Assembly: GCA_902812395.1 (NCBI GenBank)
Contig: CADDZO010000007.1
Span: forward strand, 1 to 41,379
Direction of reading: 5' to 3'
DNA from: a bacterium
GTDB lineage: Bacteria; Chloroflexota; Dormibacteria; Dormibacterales; Dormibacteraceae
DNA length: 41,379 nucleotides
The translations under genes and the position numbers were made by a program. Shown here in pieces: positions 35,624 through 41,379 of this stretch; position 1 is the first letter of the stretch; each line of letters begins with the position of its first letter. Under the pieces are notes generated by a model. The model had not been told where the DNA came from. It did not search any database and saw nothing but the letters and a program-made list of their open reading frames with translations.

Positions 35624-36190
35624 ATGTTTATGGTGAAACGGCCCCGCAATCAGTGGCGGCTCGGTCTGGACCAGGTCGGCCCACGAGGGCTGGCTCTGCT
35701 GGCGGCGGTGGCCATCCTTGGACTTGGCTTGGGAGTCCACGGCTACGGCGCAAGCCAGAAAGCGGCATCTGATGGTCTGGCTCCTGTCGGCGGGCGACAA
35801 GGCATCCGCAGCACGCCCGCTACCGCTGCCACGCCAGCCTCCTCCCCCAATCCGACGCCTTCCCCGAGCCCGGCGGCACAGCGGGGACCGAAGCTCGCCG
35901 ACAGCCAGTACGCGCCCTATGCGTTCCAGATCTATCCCGGGCCGCTCGACCAGGGCACCCGTCAGGCGCTGGCCGGCTTCCACATTACCGTCCAATCAGT
36001 CAGCGGGGGTCTTGAGGTTCTGGTGCAGGTACTCGGCAGCTCTCAGCCGCCATTCAGGCAGACGTACTCCGGTGCGGCCCGCATTTACTTCATCGAGGCC
36101 AACATGGGAGACGACTCGGGCAACAGCGAGTTCAACCTCGGTGACGACGGCTTGATTGCAACCGACGCGCAAGGGACGATCCTCAAGTGA
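35624..36190 (+). CDS. membrane-anchored extracytoplasmic hypothetical protein
   Basis: 188 aa. A basic N-terminus (VKRPRNQWRLGL) precedes a membrane/signal helix (GLALLAAVAILGLGLGVHGY), then a Thr/Pro/Ser/Ala-rich linker (TPASSPNPTPSPSPAAQRG) and an unrecognised folded domain of about 95 residues (YAPYAFQIYPGPLDQGTRQA...FNLGDDGLIATDAQG). The protein is likely exported and tethered. ATG 35624 or the ATG two codons later may be used. The next gene's GTG overlaps its stop (GTGA), so the two products probably work together. Confidence 0.65.
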   Translation: MFMVKRPRNQWRLGLDQVGPRGLALLAAVAILGLGLGVHGYGASQKAASDGLAPVGGRQGIRSTPATAATPASSPNPTPSPSPAAQRGPKLADSQYAPYAFQIYPGPLDQGTRQALAGFHITVQSVSGGLEVLVQVLGSSQPPFRQTYSGAARIYFIEANMGDDSGNSEFNLGDDGLIATDAQGTILK

Positions 36191-36690
36191 CAGGCAAGGG
36201 TAAATTGCAGACGCGGAGAGTCGCAGGGAGAGACAGGGTTCGTCGTAACCGGCTCGGGAATGAGAACCTGGATGTTGTGTCAGGTTCTCAGCCCGAATCT
36301 CGCCTCGTGCAGTTGCTCCAATTGCTGGAGCGGTGGGGGCCAACCGCCGGCCGCTATTTGCTCGGTGTCGTTTTCTGCTGGTTCGGGATTCACGAAGTGT
36401 GGCATCCCTCCCTGTGGACAGGCTACGTCCCCATCTTTGCCACCGGGTCGCAGGTCGCCCTCGTGCTGGTGGTTCTCCACGGAGATCTGCTCTTGCTTCT
36501 GAGTGCGGCGCTCCTGCTGGGTATCGCGCCGCGCCTGGCTGCGTTGATCGGGTCTGGGCTGTTGTTCGAGATTGTGTGCTCCTTGATCCTGCCCTATGGC
36601 CTCAACGACATCGCGATGCGCGACCTGGGTATCCTCGGGCTGGCGGTGACCGTCGCCGCAGGCAGACACCGGCTGCTCATCAGTACCTGA
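36187..36690 (+). CDS. DoxX-like integral membrane protein
   Basis: 167 aa from GTG 36187, which overlaps the previous stop by 4 nt. After a charged 45-residue lead, four hydrophobic segments follow: AGRYLLGVVFCWFGIHEVWH, QVALVLVVLHGDLLLLLSAA, AALIGSGLLFEIVCSLILPY, LGILGLAVTVAAG. The pattern and GRYLLG.VF..FG.HE motif resemble the DoxX/DoxD quinone-associated membrane family. Function here unknown; coupling with the tethered exported protein suggests a membrane complex. Confidence 0.65.
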   Translation: MTGKGKLQTRRVAGRDRVRRNRLGNENLDVVSGSQPESRLVQLLQLLERWGPTAGRYLLGVVFCWFGIHEVWHPSLWTGYVPIFATGSQVALVLVVLHGDLLLLLSAALLLGIAPRLAALIGSGLLFEIVCSLILPYGLNDIAMRDLGILGLAVTVAAGRHRLLIST

Positions 36691-37127
36691 CAACACTCTG
36701 AATCAGACTCACTGGGACTCTCAGTGCCATGGTCCACTGCCGCCATGGTTCCGGCAGACATGGCCGCCCCCGGGCGGCCTCGGGCGGAAGCCGACGCACC
36801 CGGGCATTCAAGGAGGTTATGCCTGCGACGACGCCGCATGCTTCACAGTCAAGGCAACCGAGCGCGGACCCTCGGCGGGGAAAGAAGAAGAAGAAGGTGA
36901 CCGTGGCTCGCCTCTCCTCGGTGCGGCCGTCGCCGGCCGCTGGTGCATCGAGACGGCCGAGGCGGCTGGGAACTTTTGGACCAGGGCAATGGGCGCGATC
37001 CTCGACGGCTACCAAGATTCCGGCGCAGTGCGCCGGCCTTTCGCAGATGGTGAAGCGCCGTGCTGCCCGCCTGGGCGCCCGGATACGCTTGTTCTGTCTG
37101 CTGATGGACTAGGCCGGGGGGAACCCG
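36691..37127. other. 437-bp region without a supported gene
   Basis: One frame reads RWCIETAEAAGNFWTRAMGA then ILDGYQDSGAVRRP around 36930-37050 and may be a coding scrap, but it has no clear start or family. A run of AAG codons (KKKKK) occurs near 36885. Otherwise nothing is recognised. Confidence 0.4.
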
Positions 37128-37203
37128 GTGACCGGATGGCAGGACCGCAAGAATCAGGCGGCCCGAACGTCAACCAGCCAGCGGTCAGCGCGCCGACCGG
37201 GAG

Positions 37204-37234
37204 CCCCCGCCCTTCAGGGCGGGGGAATGTCAAC
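37204..37234 (+). mobile_element. orphan IS200/IS605-type right end (omega-RNA 3' end-like)
   Basis: A 9-bp perfect stem CCCCCGCCC/GGGCGGGGG with TTCA loop, followed by AATGTCAAC, matches the usual right-end layout of IS605/IS1341 elements, where the hairpin also forms the 3' part of the TnpB guide RNA. No intact tnpB precedes it in this orientation. Confidence 0.6.
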
Positions 37235-37430
37235 CAAACGAGGGGCGCTCAAGAAGCTGGTCGATAACACCGTCTACGAGTGCCCCTCGTGCGACGAACG
37301 CCTCCTCGGTGCTTACGGCTGTGAGGGGCTGCAACCTCTGGTGCGCAAGCTCGGACTCGGCATCGACCACGAGAGCGAGATCGTCCTGATCACCGGGCTT
37401 TTGGCCCTGGCGCCCGGTGTCGGAAGGTGA
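37227..37430 (+). pseudogene. zinc-ribbon protein fragment cut by the IS605-type end
   Basis: Reads KRGALKKLVDNTVYECPSCD then ERLLGAYGCEG and RKLGLGIDHESEIVLITGLL. The first CPSC pair is intact; the later cysteine pairs expected of such ribbons appear lost. The ATG at 37227 is supplied by the transposon end (AATGTCAAC), so the original N-terminus is missing. Family not certain. Confidence 0.4.
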
Positions 37431-37500
37431 TGCCTGTCCTGATACCAACACTGTCACCGAGGATGACCATGGCCCGCATGGATGCACCACTTGACCGGAC

Positions 37501-37647
37501 GTGGCCGGCAAGAGCCCGGCGGAGGCGGCGAAACTGCAGCGAGCGGTCCAGGGACTGGTGGATCGCCCGACCCACCTCCTGATGGCGCAATTTGGCGCTG
37601 AGGTCATCGGGGAAGAGCAGCAAGGGTCCACGACCTGCAGCGGATAG
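37501..37647 (+). CDS. possible 48-aa ORF
   Basis: GTG 37501 to TAG 37647: VAGKSPAEAAKLQRAVQGLV then DRPTHLLMAQFGAEVIGEE. Composition is protein-like, but there is no ribosome-binding site and no family; it may be the tail of a decayed gene. Confidence 0.2.
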   Translation: MAGKSPAEAAKLQRAVQGLVDRPTHLLMAQFGAEVIGEEQQGSTTCSG

Positions 37648-37749
37648 CGGAGCCGCTTCCCGGCCACTTATCGCGGAACGCACTCGCCGCCCTCTCGGCC
37701 AAAACCGAATACGGACCGGCGATCAAGTTGAGAGGATCTTGAGATTTGG

Positions 37750-37959
37750 GTGGGCGGCAGCAGCACCGGGTTTCCGGGCCACCTGGTAGCAGTCTCCGAC
37801 CGCGGTCTCGTCTTACCCAATCTGGGTGAGATTTCCGCGAGGCTCCGGCCGGCCGAGGTGATCGAGACATTGCGCGCCGGTAGCCACCGTTGGGCCGTGA
37901 CAGCTTTCTCCCCTCCGGACGGATCTCCTGAGGTGGAGGTGGAGGTAGGAGACCCATGA
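37750..37959 (+). CDS. possible 69-aa hypothetical protein or gene fragment
   Basis: From GTG 37750: LVAVSDRGLVLPNLGEISAR, LRPAEVIETLRAGSHRWAV, ending in an acidic EVEVEVGDP. The stop overlaps the next ATG (ATGA), which argues that both were once real coupled genes. Not recognised. Confidence 0.3.
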   Translation: MGGSSTGFPGHLVAVSDRGLVLPNLGEISARLRPAEVIETLRAGSHRWAVTAFSPPDGSPEVEVEVGDP

Positions 37960-38240
37960 CGGATCGTCTTAGGGTGGCAATCAGTGTGGGAGATACCGCC
38001 GAGCGCGCCATGGTCAATCGCACGACGCTCTACGTGCATTATCAGGACAAATATGATCCAGTCGTCAGTATGTGCAAAGATGCAATAGCTCTCCGTCAAC
38101 CTGGGGCCGGCACAGGAGAGCCCTGCGCGCATCAGCCCGGGGGGGCCGATAGCCGTCCAGCGAGCGGAAGGCGGCACTGCTCATCTCCAGTGCCAGTGCC
38201 GCCATCTCGAGCACATATCCGACAGCTTGTCCTGCTTTGA
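37956..38240 (+). pseudogene. TetR/AcrR-type regulator remnant
   Basis: The first 45 codons contain GDTAERAMVNRTTLYVHYQD then KYDPVV, the recognition-helix part of a TetR HTH (usual form IA..AGVNR.TFY.HY.DK..L). Helix 1 is missing, and after about residue 50 the frame turns into Pro/Ser-rich non-family sequence. It is therefore a truncated or frameshifted gene. Confidence 0.5.
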
Positions 38241-38356
38241 TACCGAGCGCGAGGGCAGGCTGGAGGAGGTGATCCGGGGCGAGTTCGACCTACCGGTCGG
38301 GGATTGGGGCGCCCCTCGCATCGGCTCCTTCATGCCCAGCGACACCCGGGCCGGGG

Positions 38357-38485
38357 ATGACCAGGATCTGCGAACTCGTGCAGCCCAGCGGCGCACTTGC
38401 CGCCGATGAGGCTATGGAGCTGATGCACCGTGCCACCCGCGAGTTCGAGGAGCACCGAACGGTCTGGCCCATGGCCATCGCGTAG
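38357..38485 (+). CDS. possible 42-aa ORF
   Basis: ATG 38357 to TAG 38485: MTRICELVQPSGALAADEAM then ELMHRATREFEEHRTVWP. Reads like a real helix-rich peptide but is too short to place; probably another remnant of the decaying stretch 37.2-39.3 kb. 38241-38356 shows nothing firm. Confidence 0.2.
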   Translation: MTRICELVQPSGALAADEAMELMHRATREFEEHRTVWPMAIA

Positions 38486-38569
38486 GCCGCAAGCCGGGCT
38501 GACGATCGCGGCAACCAGCGCCGGCGATGCCCAGGGAGCAGTTGCGGGCCGGTCGAGGGGCACGGTCAG

Positions 38570-39342
38570 GGCTCCGAGGACGAGGCCCGGCACATGGTCT
38601 TCTTCGAGCGCTGGTGGCGCGAGGTGGCGAGAGGCGACACCGCCACCTGAAGACACTGCCCGACGAGGTGCGTCCGACCGTGAACGAGGCTACAACGCCC
38701 TCTTCTATCCGAAGTTCCTGAGCGACGTGGACTGACCGCGAACTTGGGCCGGATATGCACGCTCTGGCTACAAAGCGCCGATCGTGGGTCCAGGGTCGCA
38801 TCCAGTGCCACTGCGACGCAACCGCTACCGGCTACATCTGCATCAGCACGCCAAGTTCAAATCAAGTTCAGCGCTTCGGGGGACTTCGGTTCTATGACCG
38901 GCTACCCGGGGTCGCCCAACGCGTGGCCTCCAACGCAACCGACTGTGAGGCGTTCGTCGAAGGGGTGGTGATCTACCACCTGGTCATCGAGGGGACGCTG
39001 GCCCTCACCGGGCAGCGGTTCGAGCTTAACACCGTGCGGGAGCGGGCCCGCACCCACATGGGCCTCTACCAGGGATTCACGGCCGTCGCCCGGGACGAGT
39101 CGCGCCACGTCAACTTCGGCATCAAGGTCCTGCACGACGCCGTACAGGAGGAGCCGGCGCGGTTCGCCCCCCTCATCCAGCGCACCCTGGTGGAGTGCCG
39201 GCCGCTCATCTCGGGCACATTCAGGCCCCTCGATCCCCGCCACCTCACCGGGTACGGTCACAGCGAGCAGGACCTGCGCAAGTTCGGCCTCAACTCGCTC
39301 AACCGCCGCCTGCGGGCGATCACCATCAACCTGGCCGCCTGA
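38570..39342 (+). pseudogene. ribonucleotide reductase R2-like / R2lox-like ferritin-fold gene, multiply frameshifted
   Basis: Frame two at 38570 reads SEDEARHMVFFERWWREVAR (E-x-x-H metal motif) then stops at 38650. Fragments LPDEVRPTVNE and GYNALFYPKFLSDVD follow in two other frames. The C-terminal half is open to 39342: IYHLVIEGTLALTGQRF (ligand Glu), TAVARDESRHVNFGIKVLHD (second E-x-x-H). Four of the usual six metal ligands plus the extra Glu are visible; the N-terminal ligand helix is not. At least three frame changes make an intact protein impossible from this sequence. Confidence 0.6.
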
Positions 39343-39410
39343 TCCCGACCGGGCCATCCCGCCCTCTCCCCGGTGGGATGTTCCGGTCGATGCGACAGGA
39401 AGTCGGTGTC

Positions 39411-39429
39411 GCACCTTGATTCCAGGTGC
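39411..39429. promoter_or_regulatory. palindromic operator GCACCT-N7-AGGTGC upstream of vapBC
   Basis: Perfect 6-bp inverted repeat with TGATTCC between, directly abutting the -10 hexamer. This is where a VapB dimer or VapBC complex would repress its own promoter. Confidence 0.5.
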
Positions 39430-39435
39430 TACACT
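39430..39435 (+). promoter_or_regulatory. putative -10 hexamer TACACT of vapBC
   Basis: Same hexamer as at 2301; ATG 39442 is 6 nt downstream, giving a leaderless toxin-antitoxin transcript. Confidence 0.45.
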
Positions 39436-39441
39436 TGGCAC

Positions 39442-39711
39442 ATGCCAACCCGCCGTCGTCGCCACGTCATCACCGAGACCGCGCAGGTGGCCCGGGCTCT
39501 GGACGACGCCGCCGAGCGCTGGCCTGCCGACCTGCACCGGCGCTCCCGGCTCCTCCTGCGTCTGCTCGAAGAGGGCCACCGGGCGATCCTCAGGGATCGT
39601 GAGCATCAGCGAACCGAGCGTGAAGAGGCGATCCGTCGCACGAGCGGTGCGCTCACCGGCCTCTACGGGCCGGGATACCTGAGGCGGCTCCGCGAGGACT
39701 GGCAGGCGTGA
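39442..39711 (+). CDS. VapB-like antitoxin
   Basis: 89 aa from ATG 39442. N-terminal RRRRHVITETAQVARALDDA looks like a basic DNA-binding strand/helix region; the rest is a long Arg/Glu-rich helix (HRRSRLLLRLLEEGHRAIL) suited to wrapping a toxin. No close named family, but its position directly before a PIN toxin with a 4-nt overlap (GTGA) and its own operator support the antitoxin call. Confidence 0.72.
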   Translation: MPTRRRRHVITETAQVARALDDAAERWPADLHRRSRLLLRLLEEGHRAILRDREHQRTEREEAIRRTSGALTGLYGPGYLRRLREDWQA

Positions 39712-40094
39712 TCGTGCTCGATGCCTGCGTCTTGATCGCCCACCTGGATGCCGCCGATCCTCATCACGACCGGGCGAGCGCCCTCCTGCTGGAGGAGGCG
39801 AACTCGACCTTCGCCGCCAGCCCGATCACCCTGGCGGAGGTCCTGGTCGGGCCAGCTCGTGCGGGGCAGCTGGAGCCGGCCGCCATCGCTCTCCGTCAGC
39901 TCGACCTGATCACCGTCCCTCTCGGCGAGGACGCCCCCATACGGCTGGCCGGGCTACGAGCCAGCACCGGCTTGAAGCTGCCCGACTGCTGCGTCATCCT
40001 CGCGGCCGAGCAGGAACGGGGATCGGTGGCGACCTTCGACGACCGGCTGGCTTGGGCGAGCCGGCAGCGTGGGCTCCTGGTGCGAGACCGGTAG
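39708..40094 (+). CDS. VapC-like PIN-domain toxin
   Basis: 128 aa PIN ribonuclease. Acidic metal ligands occur in order: D5 in VLDACVLIAHLD, E44 in ITLAEVLVG, D93 in KLPDCCVILAA, and D111 in VATFDDRLA. VapC toxins cleave tRNA or rRNA and are neutralised by the paired antitoxin. GTG 39708 overlaps the antitoxin stop. Unlike its surroundings it is intact. Confidence 0.88.
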   Translation: MIVLDACVLIAHLDAADPHHDRASALLLEEANSTFAASPITLAEVLVGPARAGQLEPAAIALRQLDLITVPLGEDAPIRLAGLRASTGLKLPDCCVILAAEQERGSVATFDDRLAWASRQRGLLVRDR

Positions 40095-40154
40095 GCCGAT
40101 CGCCCACCGACGGCCGGCGGGGCCGCGCCGCTATTCCCCGAGCGCCCGCTCCAT

Positions 40155-40544
40155 CTAGCGGCGGGCGTCCCGCTCTGCCATCGCCTCCCGCTCTGCCATC
40201 TCCAGGCAGAGGGCGACATGCCACCGCCCGGCCGCGCAGCAGACGATCGTCCTCTTGACCTTTCCCGTCAGCGGGCGCGTCCAGCGGAAGCGGACCTCAC
40301 CCAGCTTGGGCAGAAAGAGAGCGCCCCAGCGGCGATTCAGCCTCCGTACCTGGACTCCCTGCGGGAATCGAAGTCCTACCGGGCGGCCTTTGCGCTTCAG
40401 CGCCGACTCCCTCGGCAACCCGGCCCAGCAACGTTGCCAGGCAAGGTCGAGGTCGGTCAGGATCTGTTGCGCTACCTGGGCCGGGAGATCCGCGATCCAG
40501 TCCATCTCCCGGCGAAGCTCGGTGAGCTCCCGACACTGACTCAT
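40155..40544 (-). pseudogene. tnpB: N-terminal fragment of a second IS605-type TnpB
   Basis: Reads ELTELRREMDWIADLPAQVA, QQILTDLDLAWQRCWAG, LKRKGRPVGLRFPQGVQV, GALFLPKLGEVRFRWTRPL and GRWHVALCLEM, the N-terminal part of TnpB before the RuvC domain. It then ends in MAEREAMAERDARR and a stop; RuvC and zinc ribbon are absent. The last residues come from an 18-bp period repeat (TCCCGCTCTGCCATC at 40168 and 40186). Start of the original gene is missing. Confidence 0.65.
40168..40200. repeat. two copies of TCCCGCTCTGCCATC, 18-bp period
   Basis: Exact 15-bp direct repeat at 40168-40182 and 40186-40200, coding the doubled AERE/AERD end of the TnpB fragment. Confidence 0.6.
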
Positions 40545-40545
40545 C

Positions 40546-40579
40546 TTGGTGGGTGCATGGGGTTGGTGGGTGCATGGGG
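40546..40579. repeat. exact 17-bp tandem duplication TTGGTGGGTGCATGGGG
   Basis: Two perfect adjacent copies at 40546-40562 and 40563-40579, right at the 5' edge of the TnpB fragment and between it and the divergent tnpA. Confidence 0.75.
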
Positions 40580-40725
40580 CCACCATCGTCGCTGGTCGCG
40601 GGCGAGGTTCCAGAGGTACCGGGCCGTGCCAGTCCATTGCGTCAACCTCGCCGCCTGTTCGGTGGTCGGGTACAGACGGGCCCGATATCCTCGGTTCACT
40701 GTCCATCAGGATACTTGGTCTATGG

Positions 40726-41157
40726 GGGCGGCCACTCGGAAATCCGAACCGGCAGACACTGCACTTTCTCCTCCACGCCCACTTGGTCTCCGTGACCAAG
40801 TACCGGCATGGGGTGCTGCAGACAGAGCACCTCGATGCCTTGGAGAAGATCTTCCGGTAAGTCTGTGGGGACTTCGAGGCCGAACTACGGGAGTTCAACG
40901 GCGAGGGCAGCCATGTCCATCTGCTGGTCACCTCTCCGCCCAAAGTGGCGCTGGCCAAGCTGGTCAACTCGCTGAAGGCTGTCTCCTCGCGGCTCTCGCG
41001 GCGCGACTTCCCCGAGCTGGAACGGCGCTTCTGGCGGGGTCACCTGTGGTCGGCGAGCTATTTCGCCGGATCAGTCGGAGGCGCTCCACTCAGCGCGCTC
41101 AACCAGTACATCGAGCAACAGCAGCGTCCTCCCGGCGGCGCTTCACCACCGGCCTGA
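40726..41157 (+). pseudogene. tnpA: IS200/IS605 TnpA (Y1 HUH transposase) with in-frame TAA
   Basis: Similarity starts near NPNRQTLHFLLHAHLVSVTK and YRHGVL; TAA at 40858-40860 interrupts between EKIFR and VCGDFEAELREFNGEG. The same frame then gives the HUH motif SHVHLLVTSPPKVALAKLVN, SYFAGSVGGAPLS and the catalytic tyrosine in LNQYIEQQ. All catalytic residues survive; a single nonsense change and the lack of a clear start codon inactivate it. It is divergent from the TnpB fragment, as in IS605. Confidence 0.75.
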
Positions 41158-41379
41158 AGGCCGCGCACTGCGCCGCAATCTCGGTAGCCCATGCGCAAGC
41201 GCGTGGCGAGAGCCGAGGACAGGCGGCGGTGGTTCTCCTTAGAACCCCCGGCTCTAGCGGGACTTTCACGCTGGAGGGCTGAGTTCGAATACGAGGGCGC
41301 CTTCTTGGCGTAGCCCCTATCAGGGAGGGGCGAGCTTGTCGGCGCCGGAGATCTGGAGTAGCTGCTGTTGTTGGGGGCT
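41158..41379. other. window end without recognised gene
   Basis: Follows the tnpA remnant; presumably includes the element's end, but no clear hairpin or gene was identified. Confidence 0.4.

Noticed and set aside
34077-35636. A 519-codon open frame on the plus strand
   Set aside because: Beyond about 34230 it is simply antisense to the tnpB remnant; GC-rich DNA lacks stop codons on the opposite strand.
36880-36900. AAG-rich run coding KKKKK as a nuclear-localisation-like or nucleoid protein tail
   Set aside because: The surrounding frame is not supported as a gene.
40546-40579. Tandem repeat considered as the start of a CRISPR or other array
   Set aside because: Only two adjacent copies with no spacer between them; a simple duplication.
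41281-41300. GTTCGAAT, reminiscent of a tRNA T-loop
   Set aside because: No flanking acceptor, D or anticodon stems could be drawn.

Overview
The window is a strongly GC-rich bacterial chromosome segment. GTG and TTG starts are common, genes are tightly packed with 1-8 nt overlaps, and many operon heads have a TANNNT hexamer 6-10 nt before the start codon instead of a Shine-Dalgarno (a leaderless-mRNA pattern). GuaB3-type IMP dehydrogenase, GlgC plus a GT4 glycogen synthase, pdxS-pdxT and a Ycf45/R3H-type ATPase together point to a Terrabacteria lineage near Actinomycetota/Chloroflexota, possibly Dormibacterota. That placement is inference; there is no rRNA here.

Region 1 (1-7.7 kb): a CcdC-like membrane protein and a divergent adenine-deaminase-like amidohydrolase lie on the minus strand. 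Back to back with them on plus are an acyl-CoA dehydrogenase and then an overlapping set: small protein, HAD phosphatase, M20 metallohydrolase, diaminopropionate ammonia-lyase-like enzyme, a broken DinB gene and a YdeI-family protein. The M20/ammonia-lyase pair recalls ygeY/ygeX of E. coli.

Region 2 (7.7-13.8 kb): a group II intron RT scrap and an internally deleted IS256-family element with both ends preserved sit just past tmk. The operon before them reads (minus) XRE regulator, pdxS, pdxT, GNAT protein, R3H-AAA ATPase, tmk.

Region 3 (13.9-20.6 kb): ilvE, glycerate kinase and two oligopeptide ABC ATPases (minus); then two small membrane proteins and hisA (plus), and an SRPBCC protein (minus).

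Region 4 (21-33.7 kb, all minus): glgC-glgA; a Nudix hydrolase; a beta-hydroxyacid dehydrogenase with a biotin carboxylase; then guaB3-guaA-purD-purE-pycB-like. The last gene has a biotin domain, but its carboxyltransferase active site is altered at several canonical positions.

Region 5 (33.8-41.4 kb): an accessory, decaying region. It holds an IS605-type tnpB with two compensating frameshifts, an orphan IS605-type right end, a second tnpA/tnpB wreck, and fragments of a TetR regulator, a zinc-ribbon protein and a ribonucleotide-reductase R2-like protein. Amid these are two intact pairs: a membrane-anchored secreted protein with a DoxX-like protein, and a VapBC toxin-antitoxin module with its own palindromic operator. 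No tRNA, rRNA or CRISPR array was seen.
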